Assembly (NCBI GenBank): GCA_019113885.1
Contig: DXGO01000121.1
Coordinates: 1-64,000 of the forward strand
From: Candidatus Alistipes intestinipullorum
GTDB taxonomy: Bacteria > Bacteroidota > Bacteroidia > Bacteroidales > Rikenellaceae
Length of the DNA: 64,000 nt
Reading direction: 5' to 3'
Each line of letters starts with the position of its first letter. Within the stretch, counting starts at the first letter, position 1. Below the pieces are notes generated by a model. That model had not been told where the DNA came from. It ran no database searches and saw nothing but the letters and a program-made list of their open reading frames with translations. The position numbers and the translations under genes were made by a program. This document shows positions 8,675-18,029 of this stretch, piece after piece.

Positions 8675-8684
8675 TGATCGAGCA
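8675..8684. promoter_or_regulatory. Candidate LacI-type operator, nagP side
   Basis: TGATCGAGCA fits TGnTCGAnCA and shares ten of eleven bases (TGnTCGAGCAC) with the copy in the nagB promoter. It lies about 15 bases past the -7 box, a position suited to repression. Confidence 0.5.
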
Positions 8685-8741
8685 CGGAATTTTGTCCGAA
8701 TTTGTGCTTCGCGAGAACCTTTGACTGAAACAAAAACCGAT

Positions 8742-10055
8742 ATGAACCCGTCCCTTTCCAAAAGGCAGTATTTTGTCTCCATGGCGATCATGGGGACGCT
8801 GTTCTTCTTCTTTGGCATGATCTCCTGGGTCAACTCCGTGTTGATTCCCTATTTTAAGGTGACGTGCGAATTGTCGCTCGCGCAGGCGTATCTGGTGGGT
8901 TTCGTATTCTATATCGCTTACCTGGTGATGGCGATCCCTTCGTCGATGATGCTCGATGCGGTCGGCTATAAGAAAGGTATCGGCTACGGGCTGTTCATCA
9001 TGGCGCTTGGGGCCCTCTGCTTCGTCCCGGCGGCATTGATTCGCTGCTATGCACTCTTCCTGACGGGGCTGTTCCTGCTCGGCATCGGACTGGCCGTGTT
9101 GCAGACCGCCGGAAATCCCTTTGTGACGATCATCGGCCCCATCGATGCCGCGGCCAAACGGATGTCGGTCATGGGCGTCTGCAACAAGTTGGCTGGAATC
9201 ATTGCCCCGCTGGCGCTTGGCTACCTGATCATTCGGCCGGGCGATGCCGCGCTGTTCGAGCAGGCCGAGGCCGGCGTTCAACTGATCGGCGGACAGGCCC
9301 GGGAGGTCGTGCTCGACGAGATGGCCCGGCGCGTCATCCTGCCCTATTCGGTGCTGGCACTCGTGCTGATCGCCTTCGGATTCTATGTAAGGCGCTCTCC
9401 GCTGCCCGACATCGTCGGGAAGGCAAAAACGACTTCCGGGGAGGATGGCCGCAAGAGCATCCTGAGTTATCCCTATCTGATTCTGGGTGTCGTGGCTATG
9501 GTTTGCCACCTGGGGACGCAGGCGCTTTGCATCAATACGCTGGTGACGTCGTCCGTGTCGCTCGGCACCGAGATCGCGCAGGCCAAATTGCTGCCCTCGC
9601 TGATCCTCTTCTCGACGTTCGTGGGGTTCGCCCTCGGCGCCCTGCTCATCCCCCGCGTGCTGTCGCAGCGTACGGCGTTGAAAATTGCCGCGGCGTTGAA
9701 TCTTGCGGCGTCGGTACTGGTGCTCTGTGTCGGCGGCAACCTCTCCCTCTTTGGGGTCGAGACCCACGCTGCGATGTGGGTGCTGATTTTCATGGGCATT
9801 CCCAATGCCTTCCTCTATTCGGGCATTTGGCCATTGGCGATTCACGACCTGGGCCGCCATACGGGGCTCGGGTCGGCGTGGTTGGTCATGGCCTTGGCGT
9901 CGAGCGGCCTCTTCCCGCTGATCTATGCCGGGGAGGTCTCCCGCCTGGGAAGCGTCCAGTCGGCCTATTGGTTCATGATCCCCTGTTTCGTATTCATTCT
10001 CTATTATGCGTTCCGGGGGTATAAGGTGGAATATTGGACCCGTCGGGGTCGGTAA
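8742..10055 (+). CDS. nagP: NagP-like MFS sugar transporter (FucP/GlcNAc type)
   Basis: The 437-residue protein has twelve predicted membrane helices and belongs to the FucP-type sugar:proton symporters. Its N-terminus (SMAIMGTLFFFFGMISWVNS) and AVLQTAGNPFVTIIGP motif are characteristic. In Bacteroidetes this subgroup includes the GlcNAc permease NagP. The open frame begins earlier with a TTG at 8721, but the ATG at 8742 with an A-rich upstream stretch is preferred. It is the first gene of the locus operon, and its stop codon directly abuts the nagA ATG, so GlcNAc uptake followed by intracellular deacetylation is the likely role. The exact sugar is inferred from context. Confidence 0.85.
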   Translation: MNPSLSKRQYFVSMAIMGTLFFFFGMISWVNSVLIPYFKVTCELSLAQAYLVGFVFYIAYLVMAIPSSMMLDAVGYKKGIGYGLFIMALGALCFVPAALIRCYALFLTGLFLLGIGLAVLQTAGNPFVTIIGPIDAAAKRMSVMGVCNKLAGIIAPLALGYLIIRPGDAALFEQAEAGVQLIGGQAREVVLDEMARRVILPYSVLALVLIAFGFYVRRSPLPDIVGKAKTTSGEDGRKSILSYPYLILGVVAMVCHLGTQALCINTLVTSSVSLGTEIAQAKLLPSLILFSTFVGFALGALLIPRVLSQRTALKIAAALNLAASVLVLCVGGNLSLFGVETHAAMWVLIFMGIPNAFLYSGIWPLAIHDLGRHTGLGSAWLVMALASSGLFPLIYAGEVSRLGSVQSAYWFMIPCFVFILYYAFRGYKVEYWTRRGR

Positions 10056-11237
10056 ATGGTTGCAACGATGAAACAGGCTATTGTGAACGGGCGAATCATC
10101 GCCCCCGGGAAAACCGGTTGCGGATATGTAGAATGGGACGGCGGTGTCATCACCGATGTCGGCTTCGGCGCGTACCGCGGCGAGGCGAAGTCGGTGGTGG
10201 ATGCCGGCGGCGAGTGGGTATCGCCCGGGTTTATCGACATCCACTTGCACGGTGCCGGCGGATACGATTTCATGGATTGCACGGTCGAAGCCTTCTTGGG
10301 GGCGGCGGAGATGGCCGCCCGCCACGGCGCCACGACGATCTTCCCCACGACGCTCGCCAGTACGAACGAAAACCTGTTCGAGGCATTCGATACCTTCCGG
10401 CAGGCCAAACTGCTCAACGAACGGGGTGCCGACATGCCCGGCCTGCACCTCGAAGGCCCCTATTTCGCCTACAACCAGCGCGGGGCACAGGACCCGCGCT
10501 ACCTGCGCGATCCTCGCCCCGAGGAGTACCTGGCCATTCTGGCGGCCAGCGACGATATCCGGCGCATGTCGCTTGCCCCGGAGCTCGACGGGGCGCTTGA
10601 GTTGGGGCGGGTATTGCGTGATCGGGGAATCCTGGCGTCAATCGCCCACTCCGATGCGCTGTTCGAGGAGGCCGTCGAGGCGTTCCGCAACGGATATACC
10701 CATGTGACGCATTTTTATTCATGCACGTCGTCAGTCGTGCGCCGCAATGCCTTCCGCTATGCCGGGATCGTCGAGGCGGCCTATTGGCTTGACGACATGA
10801 CGGTTGAGATCATCGCCGACGGCGTCCACCTGCCGAAGAGCCTGCTGCAGCTGGTCTACAAACTCAAAGGTGCCGACCGAACGGTACTTATCACCGATTC
10901 GATGCGTGCCGCCGGCATGCCCGAGGGCAATTACATCCTTGGGGCACGGGATGCCGGGATGCCGGTCGTCGTGGAGGATGGCGTGGCCAAACTGCCCGAC
11001 CGCAGTGCCTTTGCCGGCAGTGTGGCGACGGCCGACCGGGCCGTGCGGACGATGGCGCGCCTGGCGGAAATCCCGATTCCCGAGGCGGTGCGGATGATGA
11101 CGGCAACGCCGGCGCGCGTGATGCGCGTCGAGGACCGGAAGGGATCGCTTGCCGTCGGGAAAGATGCCGATATATTGATTTTCAATGATAACGTGGAGCT
11201 CCAATGCGTGATTCTCCGCGGCGAAAAACGTTTTTAA
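10056..11237 (+). CDS. nagA: N-acetylglucosamine-6-phosphate deacetylase
   Basis: The 393-residue amidohydrolase-superfamily enzyme removes the acetyl group from GlcNAc-6-phosphate to give glucosamine 6-phosphate for NagB. The metal-binding and catalytic motifs are FIDIHLHGAGGYDF, LHLEGPYF (metal Glu), THFYS and VLITDSMRAAGMPEG with the catalytic Asp. The C-terminus has the usual GSLAVGKDADILIFN. The ATG at 10056 directly follows the transporter stop; a second ATG at 10068 is an equally possible start. GlcNAc kinase, which would make the substrate, is not in the window. Confidence 0.93.
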   Translation: MVATMKQAIVNGRIIAPGKTGCGYVEWDGGVITDVGFGAYRGEAKSVVDAGGEWVSPGFIDIHLHGAGGYDFMDCTVEAFLGAAEMAARHGATTIFPTTLASTNENLFEAFDTFRQAKLLNERGADMPGLHLEGPYFAYNQRGAQDPRYLRDPRPEEYLAILAASDDIRRMSLAPELDGALELGRVLRDRGILASIAHSDALFEEAVEAFRNGYTHVTHFYSCTSSVVRRNAFRYAGIVEAAYWLDDMTVEIIADGVHLPKSLLQLVYKLKGADRTVLITDSMRAAGMPEGNYILGARDAGMPVVVEDGVAKLPDRSAFAGSVATADRAVRTMARLAEIPIPEAVRMMTATPARVMRVEDRKGSLAVGKDADILIFNDNVELQCVILRGEKRF

Positions 11238-11238
11238 G

Positions 11239-12468
11239 ATGTTACCGATGCATTCATTCGTCCGTATGTTGGCGGTATCTTTGCTCATGACCGGCTTCGG
11301 TTCTCCGACGTCGGCATGGGGCGGGGAGGTGCCGTCTTTGTCGTCGGGAGGGGAGGAAGCTGTTCCCGTCAATGTTTCTGTGCTCGATAACGGTTTCCCG
11401 ATTCGGGCCTTTTCGGTGTCGTTGCCTCCTGTGGATCAGGCGGATGTGTTTATGGACTTCGTGGCGAACGACCTGGCTCCCGCGGGGATCAATACGCTGG
11501 TGATCCGGGTGAACTGGGATTACGATTTCGAGTCGCATCCCGAATTGGCCAATCCAAACGGGTGGAACCGCCGTCAGGCGGCGAAACTGGCCGCACTCTG
11601 CCGCGAAAAGGGGATTACGCTCGTGCCGCTGATCAACCTGCTGGGACACCAGTCCTGGGCGGGCAAGGCCGGCAAGTTGCTGCAGGTCTATCCGCAGTTC
11701 GACGAGAAACCCCATGTGAAACTTCCGCAGGAGTATGTCTGGCCCAATCCCGACCGTCTTTACTGCAAGAGTTACTGCCCGAACCATCCGGATGTGCATG
11801 CGGTGGTTTTCGACTGTGTGGATGAAGTCGTTGCAGCGTTCGAGGCGAAGAACTTCCATGCCGGACTCGACGAGGTGTTCGACCTGGCCGATATCAATTG
11901 CCCGCGTTGCGGCGGGCTCGACCCCGCACGGGTCTTTGCCGACGAGGTGAACCGTATTGTCGCCCATCTCCGCCCGCAGGGCGTACGTCTGTGGATGTGG
12001 GCCGACCGCCTGCTCGACGGCCGTCCCGATGCCAGCGGGTTCGGCGAGTGGTCGGCGAGCCTGACCAATACGCATCGTGCGATCGACTGGATCGACCGCT
12101 CGGTCATGATGTGCGACTGGCACTACCGCGATGCGGAGCCCTCGGCCGTCTATTTCGCGATCAAGGGCTTCGACGTCGTTACGTGCGGCTGGGAGCGTCC
12201 CGATATTACGCAGCTGCAGCTCGACGACATGCTCCGTTTCCGGCAACATTCGTCGAAGCATCTGTCGAAACGTTTCAAGGGCTACATGCAGACAGTCTGG
12301 TCGAGCTTCGGACAGTTCCTGGACGAATACCGCAACGGCTCGGACAAGGAGCATTGTGCCGCCGGGAACTACCGCTATTTCAAATCCTATCTGCAGCGCT
12401 TCTCGGCATCCGGAGCGGAGACGTCCGGAGCCCCGGCGTCGGAATCGGCTCCGGAATTCGGAATCTGA
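11239..12468 (+). CDS. Exported GH20-like beta-hexosaminidase, short form
   Basis: The 409-residue protein has an N-terminal signal sequence and a TIM-barrel region resembling the catalytic domain of GH20 beta-N-acetylhexosaminidases. The catalytic Asp-Glu pair appears as FHAGLDE (Asp211, Glu212), where the usual motif is H-x-G-G-D-E. The N-terminal GH20b domain of classical enzymes is missing. A cysteine-rich stretch (DINCPRCGG) follows the active-site strand, as in related single-domain enzymes. It probably releases terminal GlcNAc in the periplasm for NagP import. It lies between nagA and susC in one operon. Family membership is good; the exact substrate is unknown. Confidence 0.72.
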   Translation: MLPMHSFVRMLAVSLLMTGFGSPTSAWGGEVPSLSSGGEEAVPVNVSVLDNGFPIRAFSVSLPPVDQADVFMDFVANDLAPAGINTLVIRVNWDYDFESHPELANPNGWNRRQAAKLAALCREKGITLVPLINLLGHQSWAGKAGKLLQVYPQFDEKPHVKLPQEYVWPNPDRLYCKSYCPNHPDVHAVVFDCVDEVVAAFEAKNFHAGLDEVFDLADINCPRCGGLDPARVFADEVNRIVAHLRPQGVRLWMWADRLLDGRPDASGFGEWSASLTNTHRAIDWIDRSVMMCDWHYRDAEPSAVYFAIKGFDVVTCGWERPDITQLQLDDMLRFRQHSSKHLSKRFKGYMQTVWSSFGQFLDEYRNGSDKEHCAAGNYRYFKSYLQRFSASGAETSGAPASESAPEFGI

Positions 12469-12498
12469 TGAACAACCAACTTACTTAATTCCAATGAT

Positions 12499-15400
12499 AT
12501 GCTGAAACTATTACAATCGAAGATTTGCGGCAGATCGGTGCGCTTGCTGTCCGTATTCGCTCTGTCCGCCCTCTGCTGTTTCACGGCAATGGCACAGCAG
12601 AATGTCACCGTTACGGGTGTCGTGATGAATGAGACGAAGCAACCGATCGTCGGCGCATCGGTCATCCAGGAGGGGACCACCCGCGGTACGACTACGGACT
12701 CGAAAGGCCGTTTCTCGTTGAGCGTGACGAATCCGAATGCCACCTTGCAGGTATCGTTCATCGGAATGAAGTCCGAAAACGTGCCGTTGGCCGGGAAGAC
12801 ATCCGTGGATGTCGTGCTCACGGAGGAGAACGTGGCGGTCGAAGAGGTGGTGGTGACGGCTCTCGGCATCAAGCGCGAGGCCAAGGCGCTCGGTTATGCC
12901 GTCTCGTCGGTCGAGGCCGACGACCTGACTGCCGGCCGGGAGGCGAACATCATGCAGGCCATGATCGGAAAGGTGGCCGGTGTCGACATCTCCACGACCA
13001 CGGCCGGCCCGACGGGTTCTTCGCGCGTGCTGATCCGCGGTAACTCCCAACTCTCGGGCTCGAACCTCCCGCTCTACGTCATCGACGGCATGCCGGTCGA
13101 CAACTCGCAGCTGCAGGGCGCCGATGGCAAATGGGGCGGTTCGGGATACGACTTCGGCGACGTCATGTCGTCGATCAACCCCGAGGACATCGAAAACGTC
13201 TCGGTGCTCAAAGGCCCTTCGGCTTCGGCCCTCTATGGCTCGATGGCCTCGAACGGCGTGGTCATGATTACCACCAAATCCGGGTCGGCCCGCAAGAAGG
13301 GGCTCGGCATCGAGGTATCGTCGAACATCAGCTTTACGACCCTGCTCTCGAAGTTCGACGACTACCAGCGTGTCTACGGCCAGGGCCGCAACGGCTCCAT
13401 TCCTCTGACCGACTCCGACGGCCGCGGTACGACGCAGGTCGCATGGGGTGGTAAGCTCGATCCCAACATTATGATCCAGATCTACAACGGTGAGTGGAAA
13501 CCCTACGGCAACGTGAACAACAACGTGCTGTCGTTCTTCGATACGGGCTTCACGGCACAGAATTCAGTCTCGGTCTCCAATGCCACCGAAAAGACCTCGT
13601 TCCGTTTTGCCGTGACCGACATGCGCAACAAGGATATCGTCCCCAAGTCGGAATTCAACCGTACGAACATCACCATGCGCGGTTCGACGAAACTGGGTAA
13701 GACGGTCTCGGTCGAGGCGTCGGCCTCGTACATCTATGAGGATGTGAAGAACCGTCCGGCCCTGACCGATAACGCCAGCAACATCGGCAATGCGCTGATC
13801 GGTATTGCGCCGAACTTCGACCAGCGCTGGCTGGCCGACTCCTACAAGGATGAGAACGGCAACTACTATCAGTGGAACGGCAGCGACTACCGTTTCAACC
13901 CCTATTGGGTTATCAACGAGATGCGCAACGAGTCGAACCGGTCGCGTCTGATGGGTACGGCCCGCATCTCGTGGGACATCACGCCGTGGCTGAAGCTGGC
14001 CGGGCGCGGCGGACTGGATACCTACAATTTCCGGGCAACGACCTTTTCCCCGATTTCGACGCCCCGGCAGGTGGAGGGCGCCATCAACGAACGGGTGATG
14101 AACGTAACGCAAACCAACCTCGAAGCGACGTTGACCTTCGCGAAGAAATTCGGCGATTTCGACATTAACGCCTTTGTGGGCGCGAGCCTTTTGCGCAACA
14201 AGAACGAGCAGTTTACGACCGAGGGCCTGAAGCAGGTGCTGCCCGGTGTCGACGACATCAACGCCTTCGAGCGTATCTCCACCACCCACGGACTCTACAA
14301 CAAGGAGGTACGGTCGATGTTCGGTTCCGTGAGCTTCGGCTACAAGGGCCTCGCCTACATCGACGCGACGATCCGCAACGACGTCTCCTCGACGCTCAGC
14401 CCCGAGAACCGTTCCTACTGGTATCCGTCGGTTTCGGGCAGCCTGATCTTTTCGGACCTGTTCGACCACGGCGACTGGTTCTCGTTCGGTAAGGTGCGTG
14501 CGTCGTGGGCCAATGTCGGCGGCGATACGGATCCCTACCAGTTGTACCTCGATTTCGGAACCAAAACCTACAAGCTCAACGGCCAGTCGCTCGGCGAGGT
14601 GGCAAGCACCGTGGTCCCCTATTACGACCTCAAGCCTACAGCCAGCTATTCGATGGAGGTGGGTCTCGATGTACGCTTCTTCCAGAGCCGTCTGGGAATC
14701 GACCTGACGCTCTATCAGCAGACGACGAAGGATCAGATCATGAGCTTGCCAATCTCCTCCGGGTCGGGATTCTCCCGCGCCCTGATCAACGCCGGCAAGA
14801 TCCGCAACCGCGGTATCGAGTTGGCCGTCTCGGGCACCCCGATCAAGACGCGTTCGTTCCAGTGGGAGACGACGTTCACCTATGCGACCAACGAAAACGA
14901 GGTGCTTGAGTTGCATCCCGACGTTCCGTCGTACGAGCTGACCGCGGCGCGTTGGGCCAACGCCTATATCTATGCCATGGAGGGCGAGCCCTATGGTGTG
15001 ATCGTGGGCCAGGCAATCGCCCGGACGCCCGAGGGGCGCGTGATCGTCAACGATCAAGGCCTTCCGACCTTCGATACCGATGTCTCCGTGCTGGGCAAGG
15101 GCACCTATGACCATACGCTCGGATGGTCGCACAACATTACCTGGAAGAACCTGAACCTGCGGCTGTTGTTCGATGCCAAATTCGGCGCCGACATGTATTC
15201 GATGTCAATGATGCAGTCGTACTACAACGGTACGGCTACCGAGACCCTCAAGGGCCGTGACGCCTGGTACCGTTCGGAACAGGCGAAGGTGGCGGCTGGC
15301 TCTCCGGCCGACTGGAAAGCCACGGGCGGCTACCTTGTCGACGGCGTCCGCAAGGTGGATGACGGGCAGGGTGGCGTGACCTATGTCGAGAACGATATCT

Positions 15401-15708
15401 ATGTCAATCCGCAGGCCTACTGGCAGTCGTTCCAGGACGTTTCGCCCGAACCGTTCATCATCGACGCCTCCTACATCAAGTTCCGCGAATTGGCCTTCTC
15501 GTTCGACTTCCCGCAGCAGTGGCTGCGCAAGACCCCGCTGGCCGGCGTTTCGCTCACGGCTTTTGCGCGCAATCTCTGCATCCTCTACACCAATGTGAAG
15601 AATATCGATCCCGAGTCGTCCTATTACAACGGAAACGGACAGGGGTTCGAATACGGATCGTTGCCTTCGCGCCGCACCTTCGGCTTCGGTGTCAAAGTTA
15701 AATTCTAA
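12499..15708 (+). CDS. SusC/RagA-type TonB-dependent outer-membrane transporter
   Basis: The 1069-residue protein has a signal peptide (cleavage near residue 33), a carboxypeptidase-regulatory-like beta-sandwich (VTGVVMNETKQPIVGASV onwards, residues 36-115), a plug domain ending near NGVVMITTKSG, and a C-terminal 22-strand barrel ending in the aromatic FGFGVKVKF. SusC proteins form energised pores that import oligosaccharides captured by a SusD lid. It follows the GH20-like gene by 30 bases and precedes susD by 8, so it is clearly in the same operon. The genes around it suggest a GlcNAc-containing oligosaccharide. Confidence 0.95.
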   Translation: MLKLLQSKICGRSVRLLSVFALSALCCFTAMAQQNVTVTGVVMNETKQPIVGASVIQEGTTRGTTTDSKGRFSLSVTNPNATLQVSFIGMKSENVPLAGKTSVDVVLTEENVAVEEVVVTALGIKREAKALGYAVSSVEADDLTAGREANIMQAMIGKVAGVDISTTTAGPTGSSRVLIRGNSQLSGSNLPLYVIDGMPVDNSQLQGADGKWGGSGYDFGDVMSSINPEDIENVSVLKGPSASALYGSMASNGVVMITTKSGSARKKGLGIEVSSNISFTTLLSKFDDYQRVYGQGRNGSIPLTDSDGRGTTQVAWGGKLDPNIMIQIYNGEWKPYGNVNNNVLSFFDTGFTAQNSVSVSNATEKTSFRFAVTDMRNKDIVPKSEFNRTNITMRGSTKLGKTVSVEASASYIYEDVKNRPALTDNASNIGNALIGIAPNFDQRWLADSYKDENGNYYQWNGSDYRFNPYWVINEMRNESNRSRLMGTARISWDITPWLKLAGRGGLDTYNFRATTFSPISTPRQVEGAINERVMNVTQTNLEATLTFAKKFGDFDINAFVGASLLRNKNEQFTTEGLKQVLPGVDDINAFERISTTHGLYNKEVRSMFGSVSFGYKGLAYIDATIRNDVSSTLSPENRSYWYPSVSGSLIFSDLFDHGDWFSFGKVRASWANVGGDTDPYQLYLDFGTKTYKLNGQSLGEVASTVVPYYDLKPTASYSMEVGLDVRFFQSRLGIDLTLYQQTTKDQIMSLPISSGSGFSRALINAGKIRNRGIELAVSGTPIKTRSFQWETTFTYATNENEVLELHPDVPSYELTAARWANAYIYAMEGEPYGVIVGQAIARTPEGRVIVNDQGLPTFDTDVSVLGKGTYDHTLGWSHNITWKNLNLRLLFDAKFGADMYSMSMMQSYYNGTATETLKGRDAWYRSEQAKVAAGSPADWKATGGYLVDGVRKVDDGQGGVTYVENDIYVNPQAYWQSFQDVSPEPFIIDASYIKFRELAFSFDFPQQWLRKTPLAGVSLTAFARNLCILYTNVKNIDPESSYYNGNGQGFEYGSLPSRRTFGFGVKVKF

Positions 15709-15716
15709 AGATTTGA

Positions 15717-17591
15717 ATGGTTATGAAACGAATTTCGATATATCTTGCGTCGCTTGCCGCACTTGCGGTCTGCGGATGCAGCGATTTGACAGAGTTGAAC
15801 ATCAATCCGACCAAGGCCAATGGCTCCATCGATCCGTCGTTGCTGGTTCCCACGATCCAGATGTCCCATTCGCTGGGGCGTCAGAATGCCGCGCGTTTCT
15901 TCTCTTTCCCCGGGGCATGGGTCAACCACTGGAGCGGCTCGTGGGGCAACGTGGAGTATGGCGGCAAGGGTATCCGCAACAATGCCTACAGCGCCCGTTT
16001 GTGGCAGGACCTGTTCTACCCCGAGGCGGTGAAGAACATCGTGGCACTCGAGAATATCTCGGACAACGATCCCGAACTGGTCAATTACAGCGCGATCGCC
16101 AAGGTGCTGCGCGTGGAGACTTTCCTCAAATTGACCGACTGTTACGGTGACGTTCCCTATTTCGAAGGGGGACAGGGATACTACCAGTCGATCTTCTCGC
16201 CGCGCTATGACAGGCAGGAGGATATCTACAATGACTTTTTCAAGCGGCTGGACGAGGCTCTCGCCCAGTTCGACGCCTCGAAACCCTCGCCCACGACGGA
16301 CTGCTATTTTGGCGGCGATGTGGAGAAGTGGCGCCGTTTTGCGGCCTCGCTCAAGCTGCGTGTGGCGATGCGCCTGATCAAGGTGAAACCCGAATTGGCC
16401 CAGGAGAAGGCGAAGGAGGCCTTTTTGTCGGGCGTGATGACGTCGAATGCCGACATCGCGGCCGTGAAACATGCCGAGGATTACGAGACGCTCGGCGCCG
16501 GTAACGGATATGCCGACATCATGTTGCAGGTGACCAGCACCCCCGGACTCGGCATCACGCAGTACAAGATGACCACGGAGTTCTTCAAGGCGCTCTGTGC
16601 GATGGACCCCCAGCAGTATGCAACGCCTCCCTATCGGCGTTATCTGGCACTCGACCCCCGTTTGCTGCTGATTGCGGGCGTGTATGTGACCACTTCGAAT
16701 GCCGGTCTTCCGGCCTGGGCCGATGCGGTCGACGTGACGGAGCTGATGCGTAAGTTCAATGCCGGCTATGTAAGCAACCAGGGTCCGGCCGATCTGGCCA
16801 AGGAGGTCGACGGATACATCAACATCGGTGGTTACCTCACCATTCCGGCGCAGGATTTCAACTATGGCGGCGGTATCCAGTATCCTGGAGAGAATGGCTA
16901 CGAGGGCGAACCGAAGAACCGGAGCGTCTGGGCTCAGGGAATCACCTCCACGATGGTCGACGGTGCTACGTGGATGACCGAAGAGGAGCGTGAAGAGTTG
17001 AAGAAGGCGATCGGCAGCTACACGGTGCCGCATGCCATGTACCGTCTTGCCCCCTCGCGGACGATTATGGCCGTGGACACTCCGTGGATACACATGAGCT
17101 ATGCCGAGACCCAGTTCCTGCTGGCCGAAACCACGGTCCGCGGATGGGGCATCGACTCCGAGACGGCCGCCACGCGTTTTGCAAAGGGGTATGAAGCCGC
17201 AGTGAAGCAGTTCTCGCTCTTCGGCGTGAGCGATGCCGACATGCCTACCGATGCCGAGATTCAGGAGTACCTGAACACCTACCTGCTTCCCGAAATCGAG
17301 GCGGGTGGCACGCGGGCCCTCGAGGAGATCAACAAGCAGATATGGATTCTGCATTTCATGGACCCGATCGAGGCGTGGTCGAACCTGCGCCGTACGAACG
17401 GCATGCCGACGGCCTATTGCAAATGGTACAACCGTTATCCTGCGGAGAACCAGTCCAATGGCTTGTGCCCGATGCGTTTGACCTATCCGGTCGAGGAGCA
17501 GACCAAGAATGCGGCCAACTGGAAAGAGGCTGTCGACCGCATGGGTGGTGCGGATGATTGGACGACGCCCGTATGGTGGGATGTGCAGTAA
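15717..17591 (+). CDS. SusD/RagB-family surface glycan-binding lipoprotein (SusD-like_2)
   Basis: The 624-residue lipoprotein has a lipobox at LAVCGC (acylated Cys21) and the SusD-like_2 signature LTELNINPTKANGSIDPSLL, followed by helix-rich TPR-like repeats. It forms the lid over the SusC pore and binds the incoming glycan at the cell surface. The ATG at 15717 is used; a second in-frame ATG two codons later would leave the signal sequence intact. The next gene starts immediately after its stop codon. Confidence 0.93.
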   Translation: MVMKRISIYLASLAALAVCGCSDLTELNINPTKANGSIDPSLLVPTIQMSHSLGRQNAARFFSFPGAWVNHWSGSWGNVEYGGKGIRNNAYSARLWQDLFYPEAVKNIVALENISDNDPELVNYSAIAKVLRVETFLKLTDCYGDVPYFEGGQGYYQSIFSPRYDRQEDIYNDFFKRLDEALAQFDASKPSPTTDCYFGGDVEKWRRFAASLKLRVAMRLIKVKPELAQEKAKEAFLSGVMTSNADIAAVKHAEDYETLGAGNGYADIMLQVTSTPGLGITQYKMTTEFFKALCAMDPQQYATPPYRRYLALDPRLLLIAGVYVTTSNAGLPAWADAVDVTELMRKFNAGYVSNQGPADLAKEVDGYINIGGYLTIPAQDFNYGGGIQYPGENGYEGEPKNRSVWAQGITSTMVDGATWMTEEEREELKKAIGSYTVPHAMYRLAPSRTIMAVDTPWIHMSYAETQFLLAETTVRGWGIDSETAATRFAKGYEAAVKQFSLFGVSDADMPTDAEIQEYLNTYLLPEIEAGGTRALEEINKQIWILHFMDPIEAWSNLRRTNGMPTAYCKWYNRYPAENQSNGLCPMRLTYPVEEQTKNAANWKEAVDRMGGADDWTTPVWWDVQ

Positions 17592-17969
17592 ATGTCGAAT
17601 TTCAAAAAACGTACGAGAATGAAAATGTTGAAATATATATTGATCCTGATGGTTGGCGTAATGAGCTGCGCATGTAGCGAGGAGGCGGGGAACCCCGAAT
17701 TTGCGGATGACGAACTCTATATCTACGACCAGACGGCCTCGACGCTGACGACCATGGTCGGTGAGGAGTTCAAGATGAGCCTCATCGTATCGCCGAACGA
17801 CGGCTCCGTCGAGTGCTGCTGGCTGCTCGACGAACGTCCGATCAGCTATTCGAAGGATTTGGTATACGTCTTTACCGACCCCGGGACCTATTCGTTGCGC
17901 TTCGAGGCGATTCGCGGCGAACGGGCCATATCGACTCAGTATACGCTTACCGTAACCCCTCGCATCTGA
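17592..17969 (+). CDS. Small PKD-like lipoprotein
   Basis: The 125-residue protein has a signal sequence ending in a lipobox near VMSCAC, then one beta-sandwich of about 85 residues with PKD/Ig features: VGEEFKMSLIVSP, a central Trp in CCWLLDERPISYS, and the final DPGTYSLRFEA strand. Bacteroidetes loci often encode such small surface proteins next to SusD as extra glycan-binding or complex-stabilising subunits. The ATG at 17619 would give a more compact signal peptide and is a possible start. It resembles single repeats of the PKD protein at 20820, suggesting relatedness within the operon. Confidence 0.72.
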   Translation: MSNFKKRTRMKMLKYILILMVGVMSCACSEEAGNPEFADDELYIYDQTASTLTTMVGEEFKMSLIVSPNDGSVECCWLLDERPISYSKDLVYVFTDPGTYSLRFEAIRGERAISTQYTLTVTPRI

Positions 17970-17979
17970 CCTTAGCGTT

Positions 17980-18006
17980 CCGTCGTCCGGGATTCCCGGA
18001 CGGCGG
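17980..18006 (+). promoter_or_regulatory. Intra-operon hairpin after the susCD block
   Basis: Two 13-base arms (17980-17992 and 17994-18006) are complementary with one G-T mispair, in the 60-base gap between the small lipoprotein and the acetyltransferase-like gene. No U-run follows, so RNA stability or attenuation is more likely than full termination. Confidence 0.5.
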
Positions 18007-18029
18007 AATCCTGTAACGCTCCGACGACC

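Noticed and set aside
8674-8715. Inverted repeat GAGCAC...GTGCTT in the nagP leader as a riboswitch
   Set aside because: The arms are only six bases with a long loop; the operator-like palindrome explains the left arm better.
13564-15132. 522-codon open frame on the minus strand
   Set aside because: It lies fully inside susC on the opposite strand; low-complexity Arg/His/Gly translation without domains, typical of GC-rich antisense frames.
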